From positions 1 through 49,517 of the forward strand of contig CAYOKT010000011.1 of NCBI GenBank assembly GCA_964404605.1: 49,517 bases of DNA, in the 5' to 3' direction. Within the stretch, counting starts at the first letter, position 1. Each line of letters begins with the position of its first letter. The notes below the pieces were generated by a model that saw nothing but the letters and a program-made list of their open reading frames with translations, did no database searches and was not told where the DNA came from. This document shows, piece by piece, positions 42,073 through 49,446 of this stretch. Position numbers and translations under genes: made by a program. The stretch comes from CAYOKT01 sp964404605 (GTDB lineage Bacteria; Electryoneota; Electryoneia; Electryoneales; Electryoneaceae).

Positions 42073-42609
42073 TCATGCATGGGCGGCCTGGAGCTTGCGC
42101 CGGGCCTCATCGGACAGGGACAATTGATCCGAAATCAACTCCGCCTGCGGGTTCAGGTAGAGGGTATCCGGATCATCGGGACCGACGAGGACCACCGGGG
42201 AGATGAAGCTGTCCGCGAACTCCCGGATCGGCTTCCCCGCGAAGGTCGCGTTCTCACTCGGTACACCGAGGATGAGAACATCGAACTCCCGCTTGACGAG
42301 GCAGCGGTGCAGCTCCGTCCACTCCTTGTCCTCACAGAGCCGGAATCCGACTTTCAGGTAGTCTCTCAACCGCACATCGTAGTACATCCGCAGGTTCCGT
42401 TCGCTCTCGATGGTCATCGCCTCCCATTCCTCCTTCGAGAGATTGTCGGGAACCTTGTCCTCCGGATCGTAAGGGTCCGAGAGGAAATGGAACACATTCA
42501 ACTGGATGCCGCGCGTCTCCGCGATGCGGAACGCCAGGTCGAACGCCCAGTCGCCCTGTTTTGAGTAGAGGGCGCAAAAGCCCACGGAATCAATCGCGAT
42601 TTTTGTCAT
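42073..42609 (-). CDS. Universal-stress-protein-like (HUP fold) protein
   Basis: 178 residues from the ATG preceded by GGGGTGGAAG. 'KIAIDSVGFCALYSKQGDWAFDLAFRIAETRGIQLNVFHFL' and 'FDVLILGVPSENATFAGKPIREFADSFISPVVLVGPDD' follow the Usp pattern, though the ATP-binding G-x2-G-x9-G-S/T is not intact. A role in signalling to the adjacent activator is plausible, not shown. It lies between NifX-DUF1847 (41 bp) and the activator. Confidence 0.7.
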   Translation of the reverse strand: MTKIAIDSVGFCALYSKQGDWAFDLAFRIAETRGIQLNVFHFLSDPYDPEDKVPDNLSKEEWEAMTIESERNLRMYYDVRLRDYLKVGFRLCEDKEWTELHRCLVKREFDVLILGVPSENATFAGKPIREFADSFISPVVLVGPDDPDTLYLNPQAELISDQLSLSDEARRKLQAAHA

Positions 42610-42650
42610 CTTCCACCCCCCGAACCGAAGTTTTTCCTCGCCTGGCCGGC

Positions 42651-43673
42651 TTACCTCGCCGTCGCGAGAGAAGCCGCCGCTTCCTTGAGGTAATAGTCCG
42701 AGTACACCGCGCCGATCGGATTGTTGGCGAGGGACTTGTCCTTCACGAAGAGCGTCGTCACCGGCGCCCGGCTGAGTTGCGTAAAGATGCTGTCCATCCC
42801 GATGCAAAGCCCGACGATGACATTGAACTCGGTGCCGATACGGTTCAGCGTTTCCGCCTGCAGAACCGGGTTGCAGATGATCCGCGCCCGGCCCTGCGCG
42901 GCCGCCCCGTCTCCGAGGGCGTCCGATTCACGCTTTCCGCCGATCTTGCAGCAGACCGGGTGTACGTCGAAAAAACGGCGCAGCAGTCCCGTCAGGATCT
43001 CCGCCGGCTCGATCAGGTCCATGCAGAAGGCGATCCCGATCTCCCGGTAGTTCATGTCCAGACAGTAGTAGACCAGTTCCGTCAACCGGCAGAGCTGGCG
43101 TTCACTCTCCGCGGAGATGTCCAGCGAGGAGTCGATCATTGCGAGGAACTCACGGTCATCGACCGCGGGCCGATCCTCGAGGGCGATGCAATCCTCGCCC
43201 CGCAGACATACCCTGTCCCGGCAGTTGATACAGTCGATGGTATCGAGCCGCCGCGGTCCCAAGACCCCCGGGATCTCCGGCGACGCCCCCGTCATCCCGG
43301 GCAATGTGATCACCCGATGTTCCGCGGCGGATGCTGCGGAGATCATCTCCGGCCGAACAGACTGCGGCGGGAGCAGGTTTCCACGCAGTATCTCCTCGAG
43401 GATCTCATCGACTGTGCCGGTGATGTTCTCGACAACTTCAACGCCGTTGGACAGCAGCGCATTCCGCAGGGAGCGGCTGATCCCTCCGCAGACCAGGATG
43501 TCGATCCTCAGATCGTTGATGACGCCGACGAGCGACAGGCCGCCATCACCGCGCATCGTCTCGATACGGCGGGAGATGACATGCCCCGCGTGCATCGTCA
43601 CGACGAGCAGGGATTCCGCATAGGCGCTGCGCGGCGCCACCCGGTTGCCATGCAGAGGGACTCCGAAGCGCAT
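42651..43673 (-). CDS. NifX/NifB-type cofactor-binding domain fused to DUF1847
   Basis: 340 residues. Residues 1-100 form a dinitrogenase iron-molybdenum-cofactor-binding-like domain ('MRFGVPLHGNRVAPRSAYAESLLVV', 'LRIDILVCGGISRSLRNALLSNGVEVV'). The rest, from about 145, is DUF1847-like: 'CINCRDRVCLRGEDC', 'SAESERQLCRLTELVYYCLDMNYREIGIAFCMDLIEPAEIL', 'VCCKIGGKRES', 'CNPVLQAETLN', 'NVIVGLCIGMDS', ending 'NPIGAVYSDYY'. The cysteine-rich part probably binds iron-sulfur or another metal. No nitrogenase genes are here, so it may carry a metal cluster for the redox complexes or sense it. First gene behind the - strand sigma-54 promoter at 43703. Confidence 0.85.
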   Translation of the reverse strand: MRFGVPLHGNRVAPRSAYAESLLVVTMHAGHVISRRIETMRGDGGLSLVGVINDLRIDILVCGGISRSLRNALLSNGVEVVENITGTVDEILEEILRGNLLPPQSVRPEMISAASAAEHRVITLPGMTGASPEIPGVLGPRRLDTIDCINCRDRVCLRGEDCIALEDRPAVDDREFLAMIDSSLDISAESERQLCRLTELVYYCLDMNYREIGIAFCMDLIEPAEILTGLLRRFFDVHPVCCKIGGKRESDALGDGAAAQGRARIICNPVLQAETLNRIGTEFNVIVGLCIGMDSIFTQLSRAPVTTLFVKDKSLANNPIGAVYSDYYLKEAAASLATAR

Positions 43674-43702
43674 GATTCCCTCCCCTTATCCGACCGTGCA
43701 AC

Positions 43703-43720
43703 GAGCAACATGTATGCCGG
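43703..43720 (-). promoter_or_regulatory. Sigma-54 promoter of NifX-DUF1847/USP/activator transcript
   Basis: On the - strand CGGCATACATGTTGCT has GG (43718-43717), ten bases, GC (43706-43705), with consensus GGCA and TTGCT. Initiation near 43693 leaves a ~20-nt leader containing the AAGGGGAGGG ribosome site of the NifX-DUF1847 gene. Confidence 0.75.
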
Positions 43721-43959
43721 GAGGCGTCCGGCCCGACGGAACCTCCGCGGCGGCGGGACTTCCCCGTGGGGAGAGGCGAATCGCCCAACTCCTTCGCCGG
43801 GCGGGCCGGACTCTACTCCCCCATTTCACAACAGGCTACCCTGTCCCAGCGGTTCGAAAAGGCACTTGCTCCCACCAACCACGCAAAAGCCGGAGGACCC
43901 TCGCGAGGGTCTCAACCCACGCGCGGAGAGGCCGAACCGGTGTATCTTCGCCGTCGCGC

Positions 43960-43980
43960 TGCAACAGATTTGTTGCAACA
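43960..43980. promoter_or_regulatory. Palindromic candidate activator site between divergent sigma-54 promoters
   Basis: TGCAACA (43960-43966), four bases, TGTTGCA (43971-43977) is a perfect dyad, and the right arm continues as the self-palindrome TGTTGCAACA. It is about 240 bp from the - strand and 205 bp from the + strand sigma-54 promoter, a normal enhancer distance for both. Confidence 0.55.
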
Positions 43981-44178
43981 CTGCGACATCTTATCAGGCC
44001 TTGCGTCGGCCCGCGACAGCGATGTTTCACCCGCGACGGCCCGGCGTACGCACTCCGCAAACCATCCGCCGAATCGCCCGAATTCCGCCTGTCCGCCGCC
44101 TTCGCCGCCGCGGCTCGCCCGCCGTCTCGTCCCGGCGGAATCCCATCGACCGGCTCCCGGGAAGCGGCGGGTGGTGAA

Positions 44179-44196
44179 CGGGTACGTCATTTGCTC
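44179..44196 (+). promoter_or_regulatory. Sigma-54 promoter of HdrD-NrfD-cytochrome operon
   Basis: CGGGTACGTCATTTGCTC: GG at 44181-44182, ten bases, GC at 44193-44194; the -12 TTTGCT is consensus and the -24 GGTACG differs at one core base. Predicted initiation near 44205 leaves a ~50-nt leader. Confidence 0.65.
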
Positions 44197-44254
44197 TTCA
44201 GTGGACCGGTCACACGGGTGTGTGAAGAACCGCACGAGTTCGGAGGGCGGCATC

Positions 44255-45694
44255 ATGGCCGGGGAAGTGGCGGGCGGAGCGGCGATCACCGAGGAGCCCT
44301 ACCCGCATCGAAAACTGCCATACCACGTGGAGAACCCGCCGAGAGGCCGGCGGGTCGACCTCTTTCTCGAGGCGTTCGCGGCCGTGCTCCAGCACACGGA
44401 TTACAAGCCGCTCCTCGACTCCTACCTGAGCACGAGCAACAAGTGCAACCGCTGCTCGGTCACCTGTCCCGTGTACCAGGTGACCGGCGACCCGCGCGAC
44501 GTTCCCTGCTACAAGACGACGCTGCTGCTCGAGGTCTATCGCCGCTACTTCACGATCGCGGGCTGGTTCCGGTCGCGCTTCGGCAGCGGGTTCGAACTCA
44601 CCGAGGAGATGATCGACGAGATGGCGGAGCTGTTCTACCGCTGTACCGCCTGCCGGAAATGCACCCTCGAATGCCCGATGGGGATGGACCACGGCCTGAT
44701 GACCCGTCTCGGGCGGTACATCCTCAGCCTGATCGGCCTCTCCCCGAAGGCGCTGCAGGTCAGCGTGCGGGAGCAGCTGGAGGGCGAAACCCATAACACT
44801 TCGAAGGTTCCGACACCCGCCCTGCTGAGCAACCTGGAGTTCCTCGAGGAGGAGCTCGAGGAGAGCCTCGGGGTGAAGCTCAAGATCCCGGTGGACCGGA
44901 CGGACCGCGACTTCGTCTTCTTCTGCGCCGTCAGCGACTACCTGATGGAGCCGGACACCTTGATGGGCAACGCCGCGGTGCTCTACGCCGCGGGCGACTG
45001 GGACCGCTGGACCATCGGCACCGGGAACTATGACGGGATCAACTACGGGCTCTTCTACAGCGACTGGCACCTCGAGCGGATCATCAAGCGTCTGGTCGGG
45101 GAGGTCACCCGGCTGCGGGGAAAAAACATCCTCATCGGGGAGTGCGGCCACGCCTCCCGCTCCGCGCACGACTTCGTCCCCGTCTTCGGGGGCAGGGAAG
45201 CGTACCCCGTCATCAGCTTCATCGAGTACACCCTCGACTGCCTGCGCAAAGGGAAGATTCGCCTGAACCCGGATGTCATCACCGAGAAGGTGACCTACCA
45301 CGACCCCTGCAACATCGCGCGCTCGGGGTGGATCGTGGAGCAGCCGCGGGAGATCCTGAAATCCTTCGTTCCGAACTACATCGAGATGACGCCGAACGGC
45401 CGGGAGAACTACTGCTGCGGCGGGGGCGGCGGGCTGGTGTCCATCGATGAGATCCACGAGTTCCGGATGCGGGTGAGCGGGAGAACGAAGGCGGAGCAGA
45501 TCCGCGACACCGGGGCGGAGATCGTCGTCGCGCCCTGCGCCAACTGCAAGAAACAACTGCGGGAACTGGTCGATTACTACGAACTCGGCTGCGAGGTGAT
45601 GGGGCTGCACGACCTCATCCTGAAGGCGATCGAAATCCCCGGCGGGAAGTCCCCGGCCGAGAGGCGGGAAGCGGCCGAGATGTTCGCAATGTAA
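44255..45694 (+). CDS. HdrD/DsrK-like iron-sulfur protein
   Basis: 479 residues from the ATG preceded by CGGAGGG. Two N-terminal [4Fe-4S] motifs (Cys64 in 'CNRCSVTCPVY' and Cys130 in 'CTACRKCTLECPMGMD'), then two CCG domains: 'GECGHASRSAHD' region and 'HDPCNIAR' ... 'CCGGGGG' (387-388) ... 'APCANCKKQL' (428). CCG domains form the unusual noncubane cluster that in HdrB/HdrD cleaves a disulfide; DsrK, HmcF and TmcB use it in respiratory membrane complexes of sulfate reducers. It should be the cytosolic catalytic face of the complex encoded by the next three genes. First of four genes behind a sigma-54 promoter. Confidence 0.9.
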   Translation: MAGEVAGGAAITEEPYPHRKLPYHVENPPRGRRVDLFLEAFAAVLQHTDYKPLLDSYLSTSNKCNRCSVTCPVYQVTGDPRDVPCYKTTLLLEVYRRYFTIAGWFRSRFGSGFELTEEMIDEMAELFYRCTACRKCTLECPMGMDHGLMTRLGRYILSLIGLSPKALQVSVREQLEGETHNTSKVPTPALLSNLEFLEEELEESLGVKLKIPVDRTDRDFVFFCAVSDYLMEPDTLMGNAAVLYAAGDWDRWTIGTGNYDGINYGLFYSDWHLERIIKRLVGEVTRLRGKNILIGECGHASRSAHDFVPVFGGREAYPVISFIEYTLDCLRKGKIRLNPDVITEKVTYHDPCNIARSGWIVEQPREILKSFVPNYIEMTPNGRENYCCGGGGGLVSIDEIHEFRMRVSGRTKAEQIRDTGAEIVVAPCANCKKQLRELVDYYELGCEVMGLHDLILKAIEIPGGKSPAERREAAEMFAM

Positions 45695-45784
45695 CCGCGG
45701 CCGCCGCACCGACCGCCCGGCGGAGTCTTCCGCGGGGTGGAAAACAGGCGGCCGGAAGGGCAAGCGGCTTTCACGGAGAAACAG

Positions 45785-46483
45785 ATGGACAAGTGGATCG
45801 CACTGGCGAAGGGGCCCCTGTTCGCGGTGTGCTTTCTCTTCATGGTGATGGGGCTGGGACGCCATCTCGCGCTCCAGCTCGACTGCCTGTTCCGGCGGAA
45901 AGGCCGGCGGTTGAAGGAGGTCCAGTGGCGCAGCATCCTCCAGGATTCCCTCGGCTGGGTCCTCCCCGTGCGCCACATCATCCAGACCTCCTCCCTCTTC
46001 TCCGGGGCCTCCTACCTGATGCACTTCGGCCTGATCCTGGTTCCGCTTTTCCTGGCCGATCACATCGTCCTCTGGGAACGGTTCCTCGGGGTCGGCCTGC
46101 CCTCGCTCGGGAGAATGGCGGCGGACATTCTCACCCTCCTGACCATCGCCTGCCTCCTGGTGCTGCTCTTCATCCGCACCTTCGTCGCGGAGCACCGAGC
46201 GATCAGCCGGACGAGCGATTACCTGTTGCTCATCGCCCTCCTGCTGCCCTTCGTCTCGGGTTTTCTCGCCGCCCACCCGGTCCTCAACCCCCTGCGCTAC
46301 CAGGTGATGTTCCTCGTCCACATTCTGAGCGCGGAGCTGTTGTTCATCCTCGTTCCGACGACCAAACTCGCCCACATCGTGCTCTACTTCTTCGACCGTA
46401 TCTCCCAGGTGCACTGGCAGTTGCGCCCCGGCGCCGGTGACAAGGTCGCCGAGGCGATCTATGGAAAGGGGGCGAGGGTATGA
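45785..46483 (+). CDS. Membrane cytochrome b subunit (NarI/DsrM/HmcE-like)
   Basis: 232 residues from the ATG preceded by GGAGAAACAG; an upstream GTG in frame lacks membrane character. Five helices: 'ALAKGPLFAVCFLFMVMGLG', 'SSLFSGASYLMHFGLILVPLFLA', 'AADILTLLTIACLLVLLFI', 'SDYLLLIALLLPFVSGFLAA' and 'QVMFLVHILSAELLFILVP'. His residues in 'VRHIIQ', 'LMHFG', 'LVHILS' and 'KLAHIV' are placed to ligate two b haems as in NarI/DsrM. It exchanges electrons between menaquinol and the HdrD-like subunit. It overlaps the ferredoxin gene (ATGA). Confidence 0.87.
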   Translation: MDKWIALAKGPLFAVCFLFMVMGLGRHLALQLDCLFRRKGRRLKEVQWRSILQDSLGWVLPVRHIIQTSSLFSGASYLMHFGLILVPLFLADHIVLWERFLGVGLPSLGRMAADILTLLTIACLLVLLFIRTFVAEHRAISRTSDYLLLIALLLPFVSGFLAAHPVLNPLRYQVMFLVHILSAELLFILVPTTKLAHIVLYFFDRISQVHWQLRPGAGDKVAEAIYGKGARV

Positions 46484-47277
46484 CCTATGGCATGCTGATC
46501 GATGTCACCCGCTGCACCGGCTGCGAAACCTGTGTGAAAGCCTGCGTGGAGGTGAACGGCAAGGACCCCCTGAAGGCGGACTACGACCGCGCCGTGACGA
46601 GGGACGGGCTGTCCGAGAACCGGTTCACCACCCTCCTGAAGATCGACGGGGATCACGTCGCGAAGAAGGCCTGCATGCACTGCCTCGAGCCGAGTTGTGT
46701 CGCCGCCTGCCTCTGCGGCGGGCTGACGCGCAACGAAAACGGTATCATCGAATACCATGAAGATATCTGCATCGGCTGCCGCTACTGCATGCTGGCCTGC
46801 CCGTTCCACATCCCGCGCTACGAGTGGGACAAGGTCATCCCCTACGTGCAGAAGTGCCAGCTCTGCAAGGAGCGCCTCGCGGAGGGCGAACCGCCCGCCT
46901 GTGTCGAGGCCTGCCCGCATGAGGCCCTCGCGTTCGGCAGCCGCGAAGAGATGCTCGAGCTGGCCCACTCCCGGATCGACGCCGACCCGGCCCGCTACCT
47001 CCCCCACGTCTGGGGGGAGACGGAGTTCGGCGGCACGGCGGTGCTCTACATCTCGGACGTGGACCTGCACGCCCTCGGGTTCCCGGGGCCGGAGACTCCC
47101 TCCATCCCCTCGATGACGAGCGCGCTGGTGCACGCGACACCCTACTTCGGAAGCAGCGTGCTGGCCGGAGTGTTCGGCCTGAACTGGATCATCCAGCGCC
47201 GGATGAAGCTGATGTCCGGCGGGGACGGGCGGGAAAGCGACGGCGGGAAAAGCGAAAACCAACCCACCGGGGTCTGA
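46480..47277 (+). CDS. Four-cluster ferredoxin-like subunit (DsrO/HmcB/HybA-like) without signal peptide
   Basis: 265 residues. Four cysteine groups: 'CTGCETCVKAC', 'CMHCLEPSCVAAC', 'CIGCRYCMLACPFHIPRYEW' and 'CQLCKERLAEGEPPACVEACP', giving four [4Fe-4S] clusters as in the beta subunits of the DMSO-reductase class. A hydrophobic C-terminal helix ('SSVLAGVFGLNWIIQRRM') could anchor it at the membrane. DsrO and HybA carry Tat signals and lie outside; this protein starts directly with 'MTYGMLIDVTRCTGC', so it should stay in the cytosol. It pairs with the NrfD-like subunit 3 bp downstream. Confidence 0.88.
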   Translation: MTYGMLIDVTRCTGCETCVKACVEVNGKDPLKADYDRAVTRDGLSENRFTTLLKIDGDHVAKKACMHCLEPSCVAACLCGGLTRNENGIIEYHEDICIGCRYCMLACPFHIPRYEWDKVIPYVQKCQLCKERLAEGEPPACVEACPHEALAFGSREEMLELAHSRIDADPARYLPHVWGETEFGGTAVLYISDVDLHALGFPGPETPSIPSMTSALVHATPYFGSSVLAGVFGLNWIIQRRMKLMSGGDGRESDGGKSENQPTGV

Positions 47278-47280
47278 CTC

Positions 47281-49296
47281 ATGGATCGCACGCGGCGCAT
47301 CAAGGACATCCTCTGGTTCTTCGCCTTCTTCGGCCTGGTCGCGATGGTCTTCCGTCTCCGCTTCGGACTCGGGGCGACGACGAACCTTTCGGACAGTGTG
47401 CCCTGGGGGCTGTGGAAAATCTTCAACATGGTCGCCGGCGCCGCGCTGGCGACCAGCGGGTTCACCATCGGGTTCCTCGCCCACGTGCTGAAGATCAAGC
47501 GGTTCAAGCGCCTGGTCAAGCCGGCCATCCTGATCGCCTTCCTCGGCTATGGTTCCTCGCTGACCGCGCTGCTGTTCGACATCGGGCTGCCGCAGAATTT
47601 CTGGCACCCCTTCATCTTCTGGAACCCCCACTCTTTCCTCTTCGAGGTCTTCTGGTGCGTCTCCTGCTACTTCATGATCACCTTCCTCGAACTCTCCCCC
47701 ACCCTGCTCGAGCGGATCGGGCTGAGCAGACTGCGTAAAACCCTCCACAACCTGAGCCCCTGGATCATCATCCTCGGTATCACCCTCTCCAGCATGCACC
47801 ACACCTCGCTCGGCTCGCTGTTCCTCGTCACCCCCGAGCGGCTGTACGGGCTGTGGTATTCCCCGCGCATCCCGCTGCTCTTCATCCTCTCGGCGATGGC
47901 CGGCGGGCTGTTCCTCTTCACCTTCGTGATCCTGCTCTACCACCACTGGTACGCGCCGCTCAAACCGGGCCCCGTCCCCCTGGACATGATCGGAACCCCT
48001 GGTGAAAAAGCGGCCCGGGCGGAGGCGAAAGAAGATCCCGATCTGCCCGCCCTGCGCTCGCTGGCCTCGGTGGCCGCCGGCGTTCTCGGCGTTTACCTGG
48101 TGGTGAAGCTCATCGACATGACACTCCTCGGGCAGTGGCGCCTGCTCCTCAAGGGAACCTGGGAGAGTTGGCTGTTCGGGGGGGAGATCCTCGTCGAGGT
48201 GCTGGCGCCGATCCTCCTCGTCGTCCTGCCGAGCACCCGGCGCTCGGTCACCGGGCTGGGGATCGCCGCGTTCTGCGGGGCGTTCGGGCTGGCCCTCAAC
48301 CGCATGGATGTCGGGATCTTCGGCTACTTCCGGGATGCCGGGGTGACCTATTGGCCCTCCCTGGGGGAGTGGGCGATCTGTTTCGGCGTCCTCAGCATGG
48401 CGGGGCTGGTCTTCTTCTTCATCGTCGAGAACTTCTCCATCTTCGGGGAAGACTGGAAACGGCGGCTGGAGACGAAAAGCAGCCTCACCGCCGCCTTCGA
48501 CCGCCTTACCCTGGTCTGGAAAAGCGTGCTGCTGAGCGGCGTGGAACGGGTGACCCTGATCGCCGCGATCACCCTGCCGGTCGCCTGGCTGACGTTGTAC
48601 CCGCCCTACCGGCACGCGAAGCCGGACCCCGTCACCCCGCCGCTGGCGATGGACTCGGTACGGGCGACGCTGCGGATCGACGGCAACCGCGCGGGGCTGC
48701 TTGCGGTGTTCGACCACGCCGCCCACCGCGAGCGGCTCGGCGGGGACGCCTCCTGCACGCAGTGTCACCATCTCTCCCTGCCCGGGGACAAGGCTACCCC
48801 CTGCGACCGCTGCCACCGCAGCATGGAGCACACGACGCCCCTCTTCCGGCACGAGTACCATACCACGGCGGTGGCGAAGCAGGAGAAGCTCGCCGGCCTG
48901 CACCCGGAGAACCGCTCCTGCGTCCTCTGCCATGATCCCGGCCGGACGAAGACCGCCTCCAGCGCCAAGCCCTGCCTGGAATGCCACAAGGAGGACATGG
49001 CGCCGACGGACCGGCCCGCGGGCGAGTTCGCCCTCGCCCGCGCGATCAGCTTCCGCGAGGCGATGCACCAGACCTGCATCCCCTGCCACGTGAAGAAACA
49101 GGCGGAACTGAACCGCCCCGCCCTCGGGGAGTGCGGCACCTGCCATGCCTCCCTGCGTACGAAGGAGTACGAGAGGCTGCTGGCGCAGTATCGGCAGACT
49201 CAGCCTGACTCGTCACAGCAGGCACCGGCAGCGGCATCGAGTGAACCGCTTACGCAATCCCTGCGCGCAGAACCGGACTCGGTGGGTTCGGGGTGA
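47281..49296 (+). CDS. NrfD/HybB-like quinone-interacting membrane protein fused to hexaheme cytochrome c
   Basis: 671 residues. Residues 1-400 give about ten membrane helices of the HybB/NrfD (PSR_C) family: 'VPWGLWKIFNMVAGAALATSGF', 'FWHPFIFWNPHSFLFEVFWCV', 'SPWIIILGITLSSMHHTSLGSLF', 'GLWYSPRIPLLFILSAMAGG'. One extra helix near 420-440 ('VERVTLIAAITLPVAWLTLYPP') leads to a C-terminal domain (about 490-625) with six C-x2-C-H haem-c sites: CTQCH (492), CDRCH, CVLCH, CLECH, CIPCH and CGTCH (618), with extra His for axial ligation. NrfD and cytochrome are separate subunits (DsrP/DsrJ, HmcC/HmcA) in described complexes. The haem domain must be periplasmic for haem attachment. Confidence 0.9.
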   Translation: MDRTRRIKDILWFFAFFGLVAMVFRLRFGLGATTNLSDSVPWGLWKIFNMVAGAALATSGFTIGFLAHVLKIKRFKRLVKPAILIAFLGYGSSLTALLFDIGLPQNFWHPFIFWNPHSFLFEVFWCVSCYFMITFLELSPTLLERIGLSRLRKTLHNLSPWIIILGITLSSMHHTSLGSLFLVTPERLYGLWYSPRIPLLFILSAMAGGLFLFTFVILLYHHWYAPLKPGPVPLDMIGTPGEKAARAEAKEDPDLPALRSLASVAAGVLGVYLVVKLIDMTLLGQWRLLLKGTWESWLFGGEILVEVLAPILLVVLPSTRRSVTGLGIAAFCGAFGLALNRMDVGIFGYFRDAGVTYWPSLGEWAICFGVLSMAGLVFFFIVENFSIFGEDWKRRLETKSSLTAAFDRLTLVWKSVLLSGVERVTLIAAITLPVAWLTLYPPYRHAKPDPVTPPLAMDSVRATLRIDGNRAGLLAVFDHAAHRERLGGDASCTQCHHLSLPGDKATPCDRCHRSMEHTTPLFRHEYHTTAVAKQEKLAGLHPENRSCVLCHDPGRTKTASSAKPCLECHKEDMAPTDRPAGEFALARAISFREAMHQTCIPCHVKKQAELNRPALGECGTCHASLRTKEYERLLAQYRQTQPDSSQQAPAAASSEPLTQSLRAEPDSVGSG

Positions 49297-49351
49297 GAAG
49301 GAAGGACAACGGACAGCGGTTCGTTCTCCCGAAGCAACGAATATTATGAAA

Positions 49352-49369
49352 CCCGGGGCAAGCCCCGGG
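49352..49369. terminator. GC-rich hairpin between convergent genes
   Basis: CCCGGGG (49352-49358), loop CAAG, CCCCGGG (49363-49369), 55 bp after the NrfD-cytochrome stop and before the end of the - strand gene. It may stop transcription in both directions; no T-run. The sequence style (CCCGGG...GGGCCACCC) recalls the tandem repeat at 3396, so it may be a dispersed intergenic repeat. Confidence 0.45.
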
Positions 49370-49446
49370 CCACCCGTCCCCTTTGGCTATGGCGTGACGA
49401 GTGGGGGGGCAGGAGCCGCGGGCCACCCGCTGGGTTACGTGCCATG

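Larger units (their letters stand above)
43674..44254. other. Divergent regulatory region with two sigma-54 promoters and a central palindrome
   Basis: 580 bp between the divergent NifX-DUF1847 and HdrD-like genes. It carries a - strand sigma-54 promoter at 43703, a + strand one at 44179 and, roughly midway, the TGCAACA-N4-TGTTGCA palindrome at 43960. The + frame open across it (from 43766) shows no protein character before the HdrD ATG. Confidence 0.6.

Noticed and set aside
42561..44177. 538-codon + strand frame opposite USP and NifX-DUF1847
   Set aside because: Antisense shadow without recognisable protein features.
46459..49146. 895-codon - strand open frame opposite the ferredoxin and NrfD genes
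   Set aside because: Shadow of GC-rich codons; the + strand carries clear Fe-S, membrane and haem motifs.
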